DNA of 64,000 nt from assembly GCA_019614645.1 (NCBI GenBank), contig JABWDB010000013.1, positions 682,001 through 746,000 of the forward strand, given 5' to 3'. Positions 24,220 to 34,620 of this stretch are shown here, one piece after another (positions within the stretch are counted from its first letter, which is position 1; each line of letters begins with the position of its first letter). The stretch comes from Stratiolaelaps scimitus (lineage: Eukaryota > Arthropoda > Arachnida > Mesostigmata > Laelapidae). The notes under the pieces are model-generated. The model saw nothing but the letters and a program-made list of their open reading frames with translations, was not told where the DNA came from and ran no database searches. The position numbers and the translations under genes were made by a program.

Positions 24220-27200
24220 TTACCTGGCTAGCACTACAGCCACAAGGAAGAGAGCGGCGTAGAGAACATACGGTAGACCCGGAAAGAACGGCAGGGCCCA
24301 TCGGTAGAGAAACATGTTAACGGTATCCGACACCATAGGAAATAAGTGTTCTGAGGCTGACACGACAGCGAACACAATTGACACCTGCAAATGAAAAGAT
24401 TATTTTTTGCGTCGCTTCTGACCAAATGGTACTTCACAAAACTTTCTTTGGAGTGCAACACAGTGCAATGAAGGCAAGATGTCCATGAATGTATATGCCA
24501 TTAACTAGTGGGCCTGGTATAACCTATCACAACATTCTCAGTATTCAACCTCCAATACTGCTGAACAGAGTGTTTTAAACACGGTGAGACAATGAACTGC
24601 AAAGTGCATTTACCGTCTCTATCTCTCTCTCTAAAAAAAAGCCCTTTACAAAAAAGTCAATTTAAATATGAAGTGTTCCGTGCCCTGAGACGCCTTTGAC
24701 TGATCTATCTAGAGGGACTCTAACTCTATTTGGCAGCCTTACCTCCTGGGGTGCCAACAACTTTGACGTATGCGCATGCATTGAAATATTGAGTACCATA
24801 AATGGCAGTCCTGCTACGATCTCTGTAATGGACAAATGCGAATGTCGTTTTTTTGTTACGCAGGATCAGTAGTAATGAACGTTTAGCATAGATTTAATTG
24901 TACGACATGAATACAGTTCACGCATTGCGCTGAATACTATTATTTAATCTTCATCAATCGTTTTAATTCGAGCCGCTTGCCTAAAATAAATCGCTATAGA
25001 ACACATTAGTATTGCTCATTTGTGAATAGCCACAAAACGACCCTTAGGGAGAAGCTTTAGTTGGGGCACTTACGGGCATAGAAAAGATTCACGCTGAGCG
25101 AGGCCGCGGCGAGTAGGGCAAATTTTATTGAATAGGACCCGAAGCAGATGGCCGCCATTGTGGCATCCGAAAATCCGAGCCATCGAAACAGAAGCAAATT
25201 TGGAATTGCAATGGCCAGGGTAAGAGCATTTGCTATGGCGCCCACCCTCGTAAAATCCGAGACGCCCCACGAATAGATTCGATTCACGTAATAAAACGTC
25301 AGTTCGGTGTGACCTAAACAGAACAAACCAAAGAACACGGAAAAAATAGAAATGATCAGTGATAGCACGCCACATCGCGCAATGGAACACGCTCGTTTGA
25401 CTCTAATTCGGCTTTTTGGGGAGATTACTTTATCAATTTCTTGCGAGGTTATGCCGAAGTGACGCTGAGCTGTTTCCAGTCAACTGGTGGCAAAATGCAC
25501 TACGCGCATTACACGCTGAGAGGAGCGGTCCACTGTACCAAAAAACAGCAGTGGGTCGTCTGGAAAATGTTCGGGATCTTTCGACGCTCGGTATTAACGA
25601 GGCCAAAGTTGAACGAGAAATATGGCTGCTCTCCATCAAATTGCTTTAATTAAGTCGACTTGCTAGAATTACGTTACTGATTCACTGAAATATTCATTAG
25701 TAGCATGCAATTTTAAAATAAATTTTGGCAAAGCAAGAACGATTCCTGGACAGGTCTTGCACGGATGGCATGAATAACAAGTCGCCTCGTAGGTCCCATA
25801 ATGATCAATGACAGCCGAGCACCATTCATTGTCGTCATAGATAACGCCATAGATGTGTACGGATGAACCGAGCTCGAATGAACGTTCTCGACCCGCTAGA
25901 AAATCTCATCGACCACGCTCTCTTAAAATTTTGCTCTAAACAGATTTACTTTATCAGCCAGCTCTTCCAGAATAAGCTATTGCGGCATCTACTTTGTGTT
26001 GAGCATCTTCGTATTAAAATGGTCACGGAAATGTTAAAGCAAAATGTTCTCGAGCACCTCTTACAGTAGCCTCTTCATTTTACTAGCTATTTATCGCATG
26101 TTGGTGAAATTAGTTAAGGAACTTCAGTTAGTATTTCTGTGATGAGGGTGGCCATTTTTGTCTGTTCTGGTTTGCTTCCGCTCTTTATACTGGTACGACC
26201 TCTTGAGACTTAGTTAATCGAATTCGGAATCATTCTATATTAAGCACACAAGCTCAGGTACGCACTGGTTATTTCAGCTTTTAGCCGAGTTGTGTTTAAC
26301 CCATGGAAATAGACTAATTATTTTGTTTCTGAGGATCAAACTTCTTGCCACTCATTGATTTGATAGAACATCATGATGCCAATAGCTCTTTCTGATTCCA
26401 ACGGCACCAGCCATAGGCTGAGCGACCGTTCACAGAAACCTTCCAAACAGCCAAGTGATACCAAATAGACGTTTATCTCTTATGTAATATTTTACTTGAC
26501 ATTACGCAGTATTTATATTGATTATATGCTATGTCCTTTGAGTCGAGCCGTATGACCGGACAGCCGAGTGCTTTGCACCATAGGCTAAACGGATGCAATC
26601 ACGCAGGGAACATGCAACTCCATGTGATGTTGCGTTTACAAATTTTCTAGGAAAATCACTAATATTATACTGGATATTTTTAGCAGCTAACTGATTACTA
26701 AACTGAAGTCTAATTACCCTCTCGTTTAATAATAGTGTGATTGTATGCGATTATAGAAGTATCTTCTTACCTGAAAAGGCCATTACAGAAATGACAATAC
26801 ATGCGAACATGCAAAACAGTTGAGCTCTCGCGAAGTCGGGTCGGGGTCTCACGGAATACTGGAAGCTTTGACGAATCACAGATAACCCCACTGAGTGGTG
26901 AAAGGCTTCACGCCAAGAGTCGGTCTTTGCGTCCTTGTCTATTTCTTGCGTTAGAAACACATGTTAGAATCAGTTATTGAGTCCGATATTACTATTAATG
27001 AATTACAGCCGTCAAGTCCTGTTTAATACATATTATTTCTTCTCGTTTTTGGCATGGAAGTGCTGCGTGGAGATGACGAGATAAACTATAAAAATGCGCA
27101 AATTCTACATTAGTACAGTAGGTACACATTTAAAATAAAATGCATTATACATGGATCGAAACAAGAATCACGGGTGACTTTTGAATCCATAAGCGTATGT

Positions 27201-29259
27201 GCAATAACAGCGTTTCCTTGCCAAACCAAGGTATGTTCTTGCGCCTACCGTGATGATATGGTATTGAGACGCAGATCGGAAAGTCGCACCCCTGACGACA
27301 AACCGCTTACGTCATTTACCGACCTGGTCCTCGGTAGATGGTGAATAACAGTGACAATGGCAGTAGAAAGGCGAATCCGATCGCCAGCTGAAGATTGAAC
27401 ATTGATATTTTAAGATCATCGTAAAGGTAGCCTCCAAGACTCATCGCTGACAACAGAGGTATGAAAATTACGAACTGGATCAATAGGAAACGGCACGATC
27501 GTTGGACAGGTGAACATGTCAGAGTAATATGTGAGTACACCGCAGCCATGATCACGATAGTATCGCCTGAATGAGCAAAGTCTCTTATTATCTTATGTAA
27601 GAATTGATCAAATTAGTATATATATATATATATATATACAACTGATATTAGATAATTATTTGTCATTACGTTAGCAGGATACGGGATACCGTCATACACT
27701 TAACTCAGTTAGCAAACGTTTGTGAATAACATTGGCATGTTTCAATCTGACAGCGCCCACCTGGATCCTGCAAAATATGACTGTGATATATTCGAATATG
27801 ATAAAAAATGCTTTCTCTCTGTTGCTAAAAAGGTGAAAAAGAGATAAAGACATTGAGCAAACGTTGATTATGATGAATTTATTCCTATTTACTGCAAAAA
27901 AAACATCCGGATGTATGAAGAAAAATACCTCCGATAAGTAATAATAATAATAATGGATAAGCGCAATTGGCAAGTATAGCACGTTATACCATGGTAGAGA
28001 AAACCTTGCTCACCGGTAAAGGCAGCCGGTAATTCGGCTAGCACATTGTATTTCATAGGCGTCGACATCTCACGAAAAGCCCAGGATTGAAGAAACGCAG
28101 ATGCTGACCTGCCCGCAAGGGCGATCACTAACGGGCCACGCATCCCGTATCGAGACATGTACTGGCCGGCGATCAGGCAAACTACCGCATCTGTAAAACA
28201 CGAACCAATTTTCTACACTGAGAGCAGTGGTAAAAATGATTCACGCGTACAATGCAGAATTTTCAGAATAAAAGGCCATGTTGTCAGACAAGGAGTTAAT
28301 CAATTAGAAGCTAACAAGGAGAATTTCCACTGCGTAGACTCAGGATGGCATTTTCTGGGCCAGCACGATCTCTTGTTCTCGTTAGGGAGGGAACATATTT
28401 ATGCTATTAGAATAGAACAATGAGACACTATCAATGATATTTAGATGTTCTGATACGACACATAATTTGTATGATACTTGCAATTAAGTGTGAGCCAAGC
28501 AAACAATCTATAATAGCACCTAATTGTATTTAACGTGGGCTGAAGAACGAACTAGAAAAAATCGAACACTAGTTCAAACAAAGCTGACCTGGAATTGTGG
28601 CAACGATACTTTTCAGGGTACTGTAGTAGTTACTGACGCTTTGTACATGTTCCTTTATTTTCGGGTATTCTCCCAATTGGTCGCAAATCGTTTCGTTGTA
28701 TCGCAGATGGTATCTGCAAGCCTTTTGCATAAAGGCATCGCCCAGGGGCGTGGAGAGTAGATGACTCGGAAATACATAAAGGATTAGAATCAGCTCCAGA
28801 GCGAACTCGTCGATTAGTGAACGCCGTGAGAATGATCTGGCCGCCCGCTTTCGGGCCTCGGTCGAATCATGGCGTCTACTTTCGGCGGCGGATGCGCATG
28901 TTTCGGTGGACCACCAAAGGGATAATCAAAAACAAAACCCGCAGCGTATTTCGACAGCGAAGTGAGACCATAATAACAATATTGGTCATTCCTCGTTCGT
29001 CATTTGCCCTGGCATTACTGTTAAACGAGTTTGAACTGGAGAATACAGCGGTAATGCCCAGTAAGGCTTGAGATCGAATTAGCAAAGCGAATGAGCTGCA
29101 ATGAACAGGATAAATGCAGAGAGAAATATACATTCATGACAAGACTCACCTGGAGTTTCGCAGACGCGCGACAGCATTACCATCATTCTTCTCATCCGAT
29201 ATATCATCGTCTGTGTGTGCAACTTGCACAGACGACTCTATGGGGTTATGAGGGTTCAT
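24220..29259 (-). CDS. SLC46-like MFS transporter, tandem copy B (8 exons, about 492 residues)
   Basis: Paralogue of copy A in the same orientation. Exons: 29150-29259, 28589-28878, 28014-28190, 27324-27566, 26771-26944, 25074-25313, 24743-24822, 24220-24384. Internal exon lengths 177, 243, 174, 240 and 80 bp are identical to copy A and every junction closes in phase. Exon 1 (MNPHNPIESSVQVAHTDDD...) encodes an acidic cytoplasmic tail and lacks copy A's dileucine. Exon 2 holds TM1 (EFALELILILYVFPSHLL) and the loop CRYHLRYNETIC with a sequon. The TM2-TM3 loop is GQYMSRYGMR, again without the family's Asp. Later exons supply AFTGGDTIVIM, RPRPDFARAQLF and SASEHLFPMVSDTVNMFLYR. The protein ends FLVAVVLAR. 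The exon 2 acceptor (28,879-28,880) has a weak pyrimidine tract and is the least certain junction. Substrate unknown. Confidence 0.87.
27617..27638. repeat. (TA)n microsatellite in a copy B intron
   Basis: Directly visible. Confidence 0.9.
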
Positions 29260-29361
29260 TTCTCGCGAGTCTTTCCTGCCCTTAAACTGTCATCATAAGC
29301 GACCTTAAACCGTCATCTAAGTGATGCGTTGTACCCTAGCTAGTGAGTGTCTCACCTAATT

Positions 29362-29364
<3 letters not shown>

Positions 29365-29400
<36 letters not shown>
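29365..29400. repeat. (AT)n microsatellite about 100 bp upstream of the copy B start codon
   Basis: 18 AT units are directly visible. Confidence 0.9.
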
Positions 29401-29404
<4 letters not shown>

Positions 29405-30819
29405 CTTCGAGATTCGACTCTCTACTTGCGAATTATAATACTTTAGAGCAGAATCTCTGTCAATGAGGTACAACATTGCTGAACATTTCACTGCCAAACT
29501 TTGCATGGGGTGAGGCAATTGTGTCAGTTAGCCCGGCGCAAAAAGTTGTGTCATTATTTCGTCGCCTTGGAAACAAGGTCTCTCTTGATATTGAAATGCA
29601 CTGCATGCTAAGCGTCGTTTATTCAGGAATGTGTGTTGCATGAGAAATCCTACGAGCAATATCTAGAAGTTTCCTTGGAGTGTATCACTGAGCTCGGTGC
29701 TAGATATTTCCCTGATGAGTGGCGACAACAATGATGCAGAGATTTTGTTTTAGCGCCGTAACAGAAGCAGAGGGAGTAACTCAATTGCCTATGTAGTGGC
29801 CAGGCCGGAAGCCAGAGGACACATCCAACTTGGAATGAGAATTGTTAATTATGTTATGGTCAATTACTGATCATGTTCACTAAAGTCCGCTTCGCTGTGG
29901 CTGGACTCGAGTAAAGCTGTATGGTTGTAGAGCAACACATATTATATCTTCTTAGTACAGATGAGTAAGCCGAGCTTGTGGAACATGAACCGTAACATCA
30001 ATATAGTTGCATCAAATAGACATATATTTATACGTATCGTATGATATCGATACTGCATTTCGTTACTGCAGATCTTATATGTAAGTGTGTGATATTATGG
30101 CTAACATTTTAGAAACAATTCGAGGCATATTTGTGCCATTTCGGTAAGCCACTAACTCGATAGGTGTCGTCTTACATAGGGAAATTTTGTTTAATTACTG
30201 CTGAATTACTGCTGTTTTACCTGCTGTCCAACTGGATGACTCTCGATTGACATACAATTATAATAATTGTCAAGTAGTCCTTCTTACCCTAATCACGGCA
30301 TAGGTCTTCCAGACTTTACGTGCTTCCCGTACAATGCCCTTCCATGTATCAAGTAGAATCGTATTAAATTCGTCACCTTTTCAGTACGGAAATTGGCATA
30401 CTTTTGACGTCTAATGACAGAACACGTATCACGAACTTTGGTAAGTCGTTATTATTATCACTTAAAAATTAACTGGTTTTTATTCTTGGGTTCCAACGCG
30501 TTGGCTGTTTCTACTTACTTGGGGCGCTCAAGCTCGATTTATTTCTCGGATACTTGGCTTACGTTAACCAGAGATAGACATAAATAAAGCGAATTTGCTA
30601 ACCAATGGTTGAGCGCGTCACGTTCGGCCACTCCGAGGCTGAGTACAGGAATGAGATTAACACAACTGGATAAAGGAACTCGTCTCGCAGTCGATCAGCT
30701 ATTCGTCATTTCCATGGAATGTCTAATAAGCATAGCGAGAGAAAGAGATCTCTGATGTGATGAGCTTTGATCTGCCATTTCGCTTTGTTTCACAACATGT
30801 CTCGCTTGAAATAACAGCA

Positions 30820-30850
30820 GAGAAAGAAAGAAAGAAAGAAGAGAGAAAGA
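30820..30850. repeat. (GAAA)n tetranucleotide tract
   Basis: AGAAAGAAAGAAAGAAAGAA followed by GAGAGAAAGA. Confidence 0.9.
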
Positions 30851-31107
30851 CGAGGCTCAAAGTACGATTCATTATTATATATTATTGTTATTCTTATAAA
30901 GGGAACAAATATGTAGCTTAAGGATGCGCATGGTCAGTAGAGAACAGCGTACGATAGCGGCAAATACCATAACACATTGCTATTTTCAGGTCAAAGCAAG
31001 GCGAAGTTTGTAAAGGCAGAGGCTAAAATTTATTGAATTATTCAATCACAATTGTGTACAATCCTATACAAATATGATTTTATTCAAGAGAAATATACAA
31101 TTACAAG

Positions 31108-32769
31108 GTTGCTGAGCACGTCCCTGGCCTCTTCCCTCTGGTTGACCTGGCCTATCGTAGCCCCTCGCATCTGATTATGGACAACGCCGTCATCAGCTCA
31201 GAGTGCGGGGTCCAGCAGGGGGACCCGCTGGGCCCAGCCCTCTTCTGCCTGGCCCTCCGGCCCCTCGCGGTGTCCCTCCAGTCACGTCTGCGGCTGTGGT
31301 ACATGGACGACGGAACGTTGGCGGGTGATCCGGCGACCGTCGCCTCCGACGTCCAGCGAGTACTCGACTACGAGGGGCGCAGCGGCCTTGCCCTCAACCC
31401 CACGAAGTGCGAGATCTTCTCTTTAGACGCGCAGCCCGACCTCCAGCGGTCGCTCCCAGGATGCCGTCTCACCCAGAGGTTGTCCCTCGAGCTCGTCGGC
31501 TCCCCTCTTACGGACGAGGCAATCCGGCCGCTATTGGACCGTTGCCTCGAGAGGACGGCCGTGATGCTCGACCAACTGCCCCTGTTGTCGGCTCACCAGG
31601 GGCTGATCCTCCTTCGGTCCTGTTTCTCGGCGGCACGCATGCAGCACTTGCTTAGGACATGCCCGGCCGGCACTGAGGCTTCAGCCCTTCACGAGTATGA
31701 CGAGTTGGTGTTGGACGCCCTGACCACGATCTTGAACCTCCAGCTTCCTCCGGAAGCGGCGTCGCAGGCTACCCTTCCGGTCCGCTTCGGTGGCCTCGGC
31801 ATCCTCAGTGTACGCCGCTTGGCTGACGTTTGCTACGCCGCGTCGCTTACGGCGGTTGCCGACATGGTTGCTACAGTCCTCCCCCCCGAAGCGCTCGCCC
31901 ACTTCTCCGCTTCCCGGGAGGCTGCCCTTGACCAGACGGGCGTCCGCGCTCGGGTCCCTCCGGACAAACAGAGCAAGCAGCGGGTATGGTCCGATGCCCT
32001 GCACCAGGAGCTGCGGGACTCCCTGCTGGCCTCTGCGCCACACGTTGCTGACCAAGCTCACCTCCGGGCTGTCGACAGGCCTGGTGCGGGGGCGTGGCTC
32101 CACGCGCTGCCCTCCTCGTCCCTTGGTACGGCTCTCGACGATCGCTCCCTCCGCTTCTGTGTGGGCCTTCGCCTCGGGGCCCCTGTCGTTGCGGCCCACA
32201 GCTGCGAGCGTTGCGGGGACCCCGTCGCCACGAATGGCCATCACGGTCTCTCGTGCGAACGCAGCGCCGATCGCCATCCGCGACACACGATGCTTAATGA
32301 CGCGCTCGTGAGGGCCCTCCACTCCGCCGGTATCCCTTGCACAAGGGAGCCACAGGGCCTCGACACCTCTGACGGGCACCGCCCTGACGGCCTCACCCTT
32401 ATCCCCTTCCATCGAGGCCAGCACCTGGTTTGGGACGGCACTGTGGTTGACACCCTAGCACCTTCTTATGTCAACCACTGTGCAACCATCCCCGGTTACG
32501 CAGTAGCGCGTGGGGAGCGGGCAAAGCTGAGGAAGTACGCCGCACTCCAAGCAACGCACCTGTTTTCCCCCCTTGCCTTTGAGACCCTGGGCGGGCACGG
32601 CCCTCTCACTGCGAACTTCCTCGAGGGGGTCTACCATAGGTTGATCCGCGCCACCGGGGACAAGCGCGCTGGCTCTTTCCTCCTGCAGCGCCTGTCCCTC
32701 GCTGTGCAGAGAGGCAATGCCATCGCCTTCCTCGGGACATTGTCGTCCTCACCCCCCCCACCCCCATAA
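31108..32769 (+). CDS. LINE ORF fragment: reverse transcriptase C-terminal half plus zinc finger and RLE-type endonuclease-like domain
   Basis: The frame is open from the truncation point (VAEHVPGLFPLVDLAYRSPS) through an internal Met at 31,177 to TAA at 32,767-32,769. Visible RT motifs are ECGVQQGDPLGPALF (block 4), the catalytic box YMDD (WYMDDGTLAG), GLALNPTKCEIF (block 6) and LVGSPL (block 7). A C-x2-C...H...C finger follows (CERCGDPVATNGHHGLSC). The last third has RPDGLTLIPFHRGQHLVWD followed by GTVVD, a PD...D pattern like restriction-like endonucleases of R2-type LINEs. The N-terminal RT blocks, including the first catalytic Asp, are missing, so this copy cannot be autonomous. The C-terminus runs into a poly-Pro tract. 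Confidence 0.85.
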   Translation, partial: VAEHVPGLFPLVDLAYRSPSHLIMDNAVISSECGVQQGDPLGPALFCLALRPLAVSLQSRLRLWYMDDGTLAGDPATVASDVQRVLDYEGRSGLALNPTKCEIFSLDAQPDLQRSLPGCRLTQRLSLELVGSPLTDEAIRPLLDRCLERTAVMLDQLPLLSAHQGLILLRSCFSAARMQHLLRTCPAGTEASALHEYDELVLDALTTILNLQLPPEAASQATLPVRFGGLGILSVRRLADVCYAASLTAVADMVATVLPPEALAHFSASREAALDQTGVRARVPPDKQSKQRVWSDALHQELRDSLLASAPHVADQAHLRAVDRPGAGAWLHALPSSSLGTALDDRSLRFCVGLRLGAPVVAAHSCERCGDPVATNGHHGLSCERSADRHPRHTMLNDALVRALHSAGIPCTREPQGLDTSDGHRPDGLTLIPFHRGQHLVWDGTVVDTLAPSYVNHCATIPGYAVARGERAKLRKYAALQATHLFSPLAFETLGGHGPLTANFLEGVYHRLIRATGDKRAGSFLLQRLSLAVQRGNAIAFLGTLSSSPPPPP

Positions 32770-32818
32770 TCCCTAGAAATTCCGACCTACTGTGTGTTTG
32801 AATAAATGAAACCCCTTG
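31109..32818 (+). mobile_element. 5'-truncated non-LTR retrotransposon (LINE) with 9-bp target-site duplication
   Basis: The element is bounded by ATTACAAGG at 31,100-31,108 and 32,819-32,827. It starts inside the reverse-transcriptase domain, as expected of 5' truncation, and ends after a short 3' UTR containing AATAAA. It is visibly GC-rich against AT-rich surroundings, and its ORF is uninterrupted, so the insertion is probably recent. The C-terminal endonuclease-like domain groups it with LINEs of the R2-like/RLE type rather than the APE type. Confidence 0.85.
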
Positions 32819-32843
32819 ATTACAAGGGTAAATATATTTGCGT

Positions 32844-32880
<37 letters not shown>

Positions 32881-33797
32881 GATTATACGATTTCATTAGT
32901 ATACTAAAACACCTAATAACAATTATTCTTATAAAAAATGTTATATTTACATTTAATCGTTTTAAGTACAAGAAGTGCACAGCAAGCGTCAATTATCGTA
33001 GCAACATCACAATAACGATAATGAGCCCAGACTAGAATTATCATGTATGAGGTAGTTCCGTACCTAACGTTGAGAAAATCTTTAGGTTTGAACTGTTAGT
33101 GGACCTGAGCTGCGTCGTTAGACTCCGTTTAGAACATCTCGACATTGTCGTTTCTAAGATGGATGGCTATATAGAAGTGAATTTTAGCCCTTTTACACAG
33201 AAAATCAACAATTCGGATTTAGCTAGGTTAATCAACAATATTAAAATCCTTATTTCCTCTACGTGTAAAGATACGTGGAAAACTCATTTTATAATTTCAC
33301 GTTGTGTGATTATTTAGACAATGGTAATGGTCATATGATGAGTTACTGTACGGCAACTATAAATTTTAAGGTGTATACTTAACATTTTTAATTTTCGGAT
33401 ATACGGAATATGCGAATATTTATCGGCATAATTTAGCAGCTTGTAGAGAGCTCTCAAGCTCATTTACATGGGAGCATTTCATATGTGTGACACTTCATAT
33501 TTAAAATAAAAACTAAAATCACCGAACTTGGATATCTGAGGCGTATAAGGTACGCCATACAGTGCATGCACAATCTACTGTATATTAGAATAGGCTACAA
33601 TTCATTTCGGTTGTCTTACCGTTCTCCATGACAACTTTCACAAGCTATAGTCGAAGCTTATTAATTCTTGGTAGCTTACCTCAAGTCTAGCGGTCTCTCC
33701 GCGTCGGAATCGTCATGGATAAGTCAACAAGAAAGATTAACCCAACATATGCATGTGGACCTGTATTGAAGCTTACACCTACCAATAGCCGCACTAA
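32819..33797. other. Non-coding stretch with (AT)n tract
   Basis: (AT)n at 32,847-32,878; otherwise I see no feature. Confidence 0.5.
32847..32878. repeat. (AT)n microsatellite abutting the LINE 3' flank
   Basis: Directly visible, about 20 bp beyond the LINE's 3' target-site duplication. Confidence 0.9.
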
Positions 33798-33883
33798 TTA
33801 CAAATATTGGAACATATGAACGCTATCCGATACCATAGGAAATAAATGTTCCGAATAGAACACTCAGTGAACGTGACTGACAT
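33798..33883 (-). pseudogene. Relic of the last exon of a third SLC46-like copy
   Basis: On the minus strand EHLFPMVSDSVHMF (33,851 downward) matches EHLFPMVSDTVNMF in the final exon of copy B. Upstream, ATGTCAGTCACGTTCACTG aligns with the start of that exon and a CAG acceptor is preserved, but a 1-bp deletion puts the two parts in different frames. A TAA follows at 33,800-33,798, after which similarity is lost. I could not find the other exons nearby, so this is a fragment. Confidence 0.75.
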
Positions 33884-34383
33884 CTGAGAAGCAATATAAT
33901 ATAGCATTTCAGGTTGCTTTGTAGGACGGTGGTTTGTAAATTGCAGATTGGATGAGTATTGGTATAAAAAAAAGATTAGTTGAAACGATCTTGTTGAGAA
34001 AAACGATTTGAAGAAATCCGTGTGCACCTCACAGAGCCGAGTACGCACCTGGCTGTAACTTTGATGGTGGAAGTTACTACAACTACCGTTGACTTAACAG
34101 TAGTGCCAAGATATGCATCTAATTATATACTATTTGTTAATGAGGTATGAGCTTAAAGCTATGTATTTGAATACGGTAAACGTGATTTCTAGTAAACGCT
34201 TAGCAAATACATGCTTTAGGTCTTCACCACCAATCATTTGGGTGGTACACTTACTACTCGACACACAATGAGTATACATTAAACGATTGTGCAAATATTG
34301 AACGATACATCCCCCTCTTGATCCGCACTGCTAAGAACATCAACTGCCGTAAGACTTCTCTACCTAGTTCTCGTAGTGAATGA

Positions 34384-34620
34384 TCACGATACCTCTCGCA
34401 ATAACTTTAATTTGTAATATATTTCCGATTCTTTGATAATTGGCACCATGCTCACGATTGCGGCCAGATCCAAGAAGTATCTGTCATTGGCACGCCTCCT
34501 TGCCGTTGGCCGGCTCAGCAACACAGCCTGCAGTGTGGGCGCTATGATGTACATAGGAGCTGATACTATGAACCAAGCAGTAATAATCCCATACCAGACA
34601 AACACGTGCCTTGGAACCAT
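34384..34620 (-). CDS. Possible exon with one transmembrane segment, unidentified
   Basis: The frame of 78 codons reads MVPRHVFVWYGIITAWFIVS, then APMYIIAPTLQAVLL, a strong hydrophobic segment followed by a basic stretch (RPTARRRANDR), and ends LKLLREVS with a stop. A possible acceptor (ACGATACCAG) lies directly before it. It does not match any exon of the SLC46-like copies. It could be the last exon of a membrane-protein gene or a chance ORF. Confidence 0.25.
   Translation of the reverse strand: MVPRHVFVWYGIITAWFIVSAPMYIIAPTLQAVLLSRPTARRRANDRYFLDLAAIVSMVPIIKESEIYYKLKLLREVS

Larger units (their letters stand above)
29260..31108. other. Non-coding stretch with microsatellites
   Basis: It contains (AT)n at 29,365-29,400 and a (GAAA)n tract at 30,820-30,850. 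I see no gene; it presumably includes the promoter of copy B. Confidence 0.5.

Noticed and set aside
28817..29071. 84-codon plus-strand open frame near the copy B start
   Set aside because: It overlaps the antisense of copy B exon 2 and its upstream intron; judged a shadow.
31681..32424. Long minus-strand open frame of 247 codons
   Set aside because: It is the antisense shadow of the GC-rich LINE ORF; Arg/Gly-rich composition, no motif.
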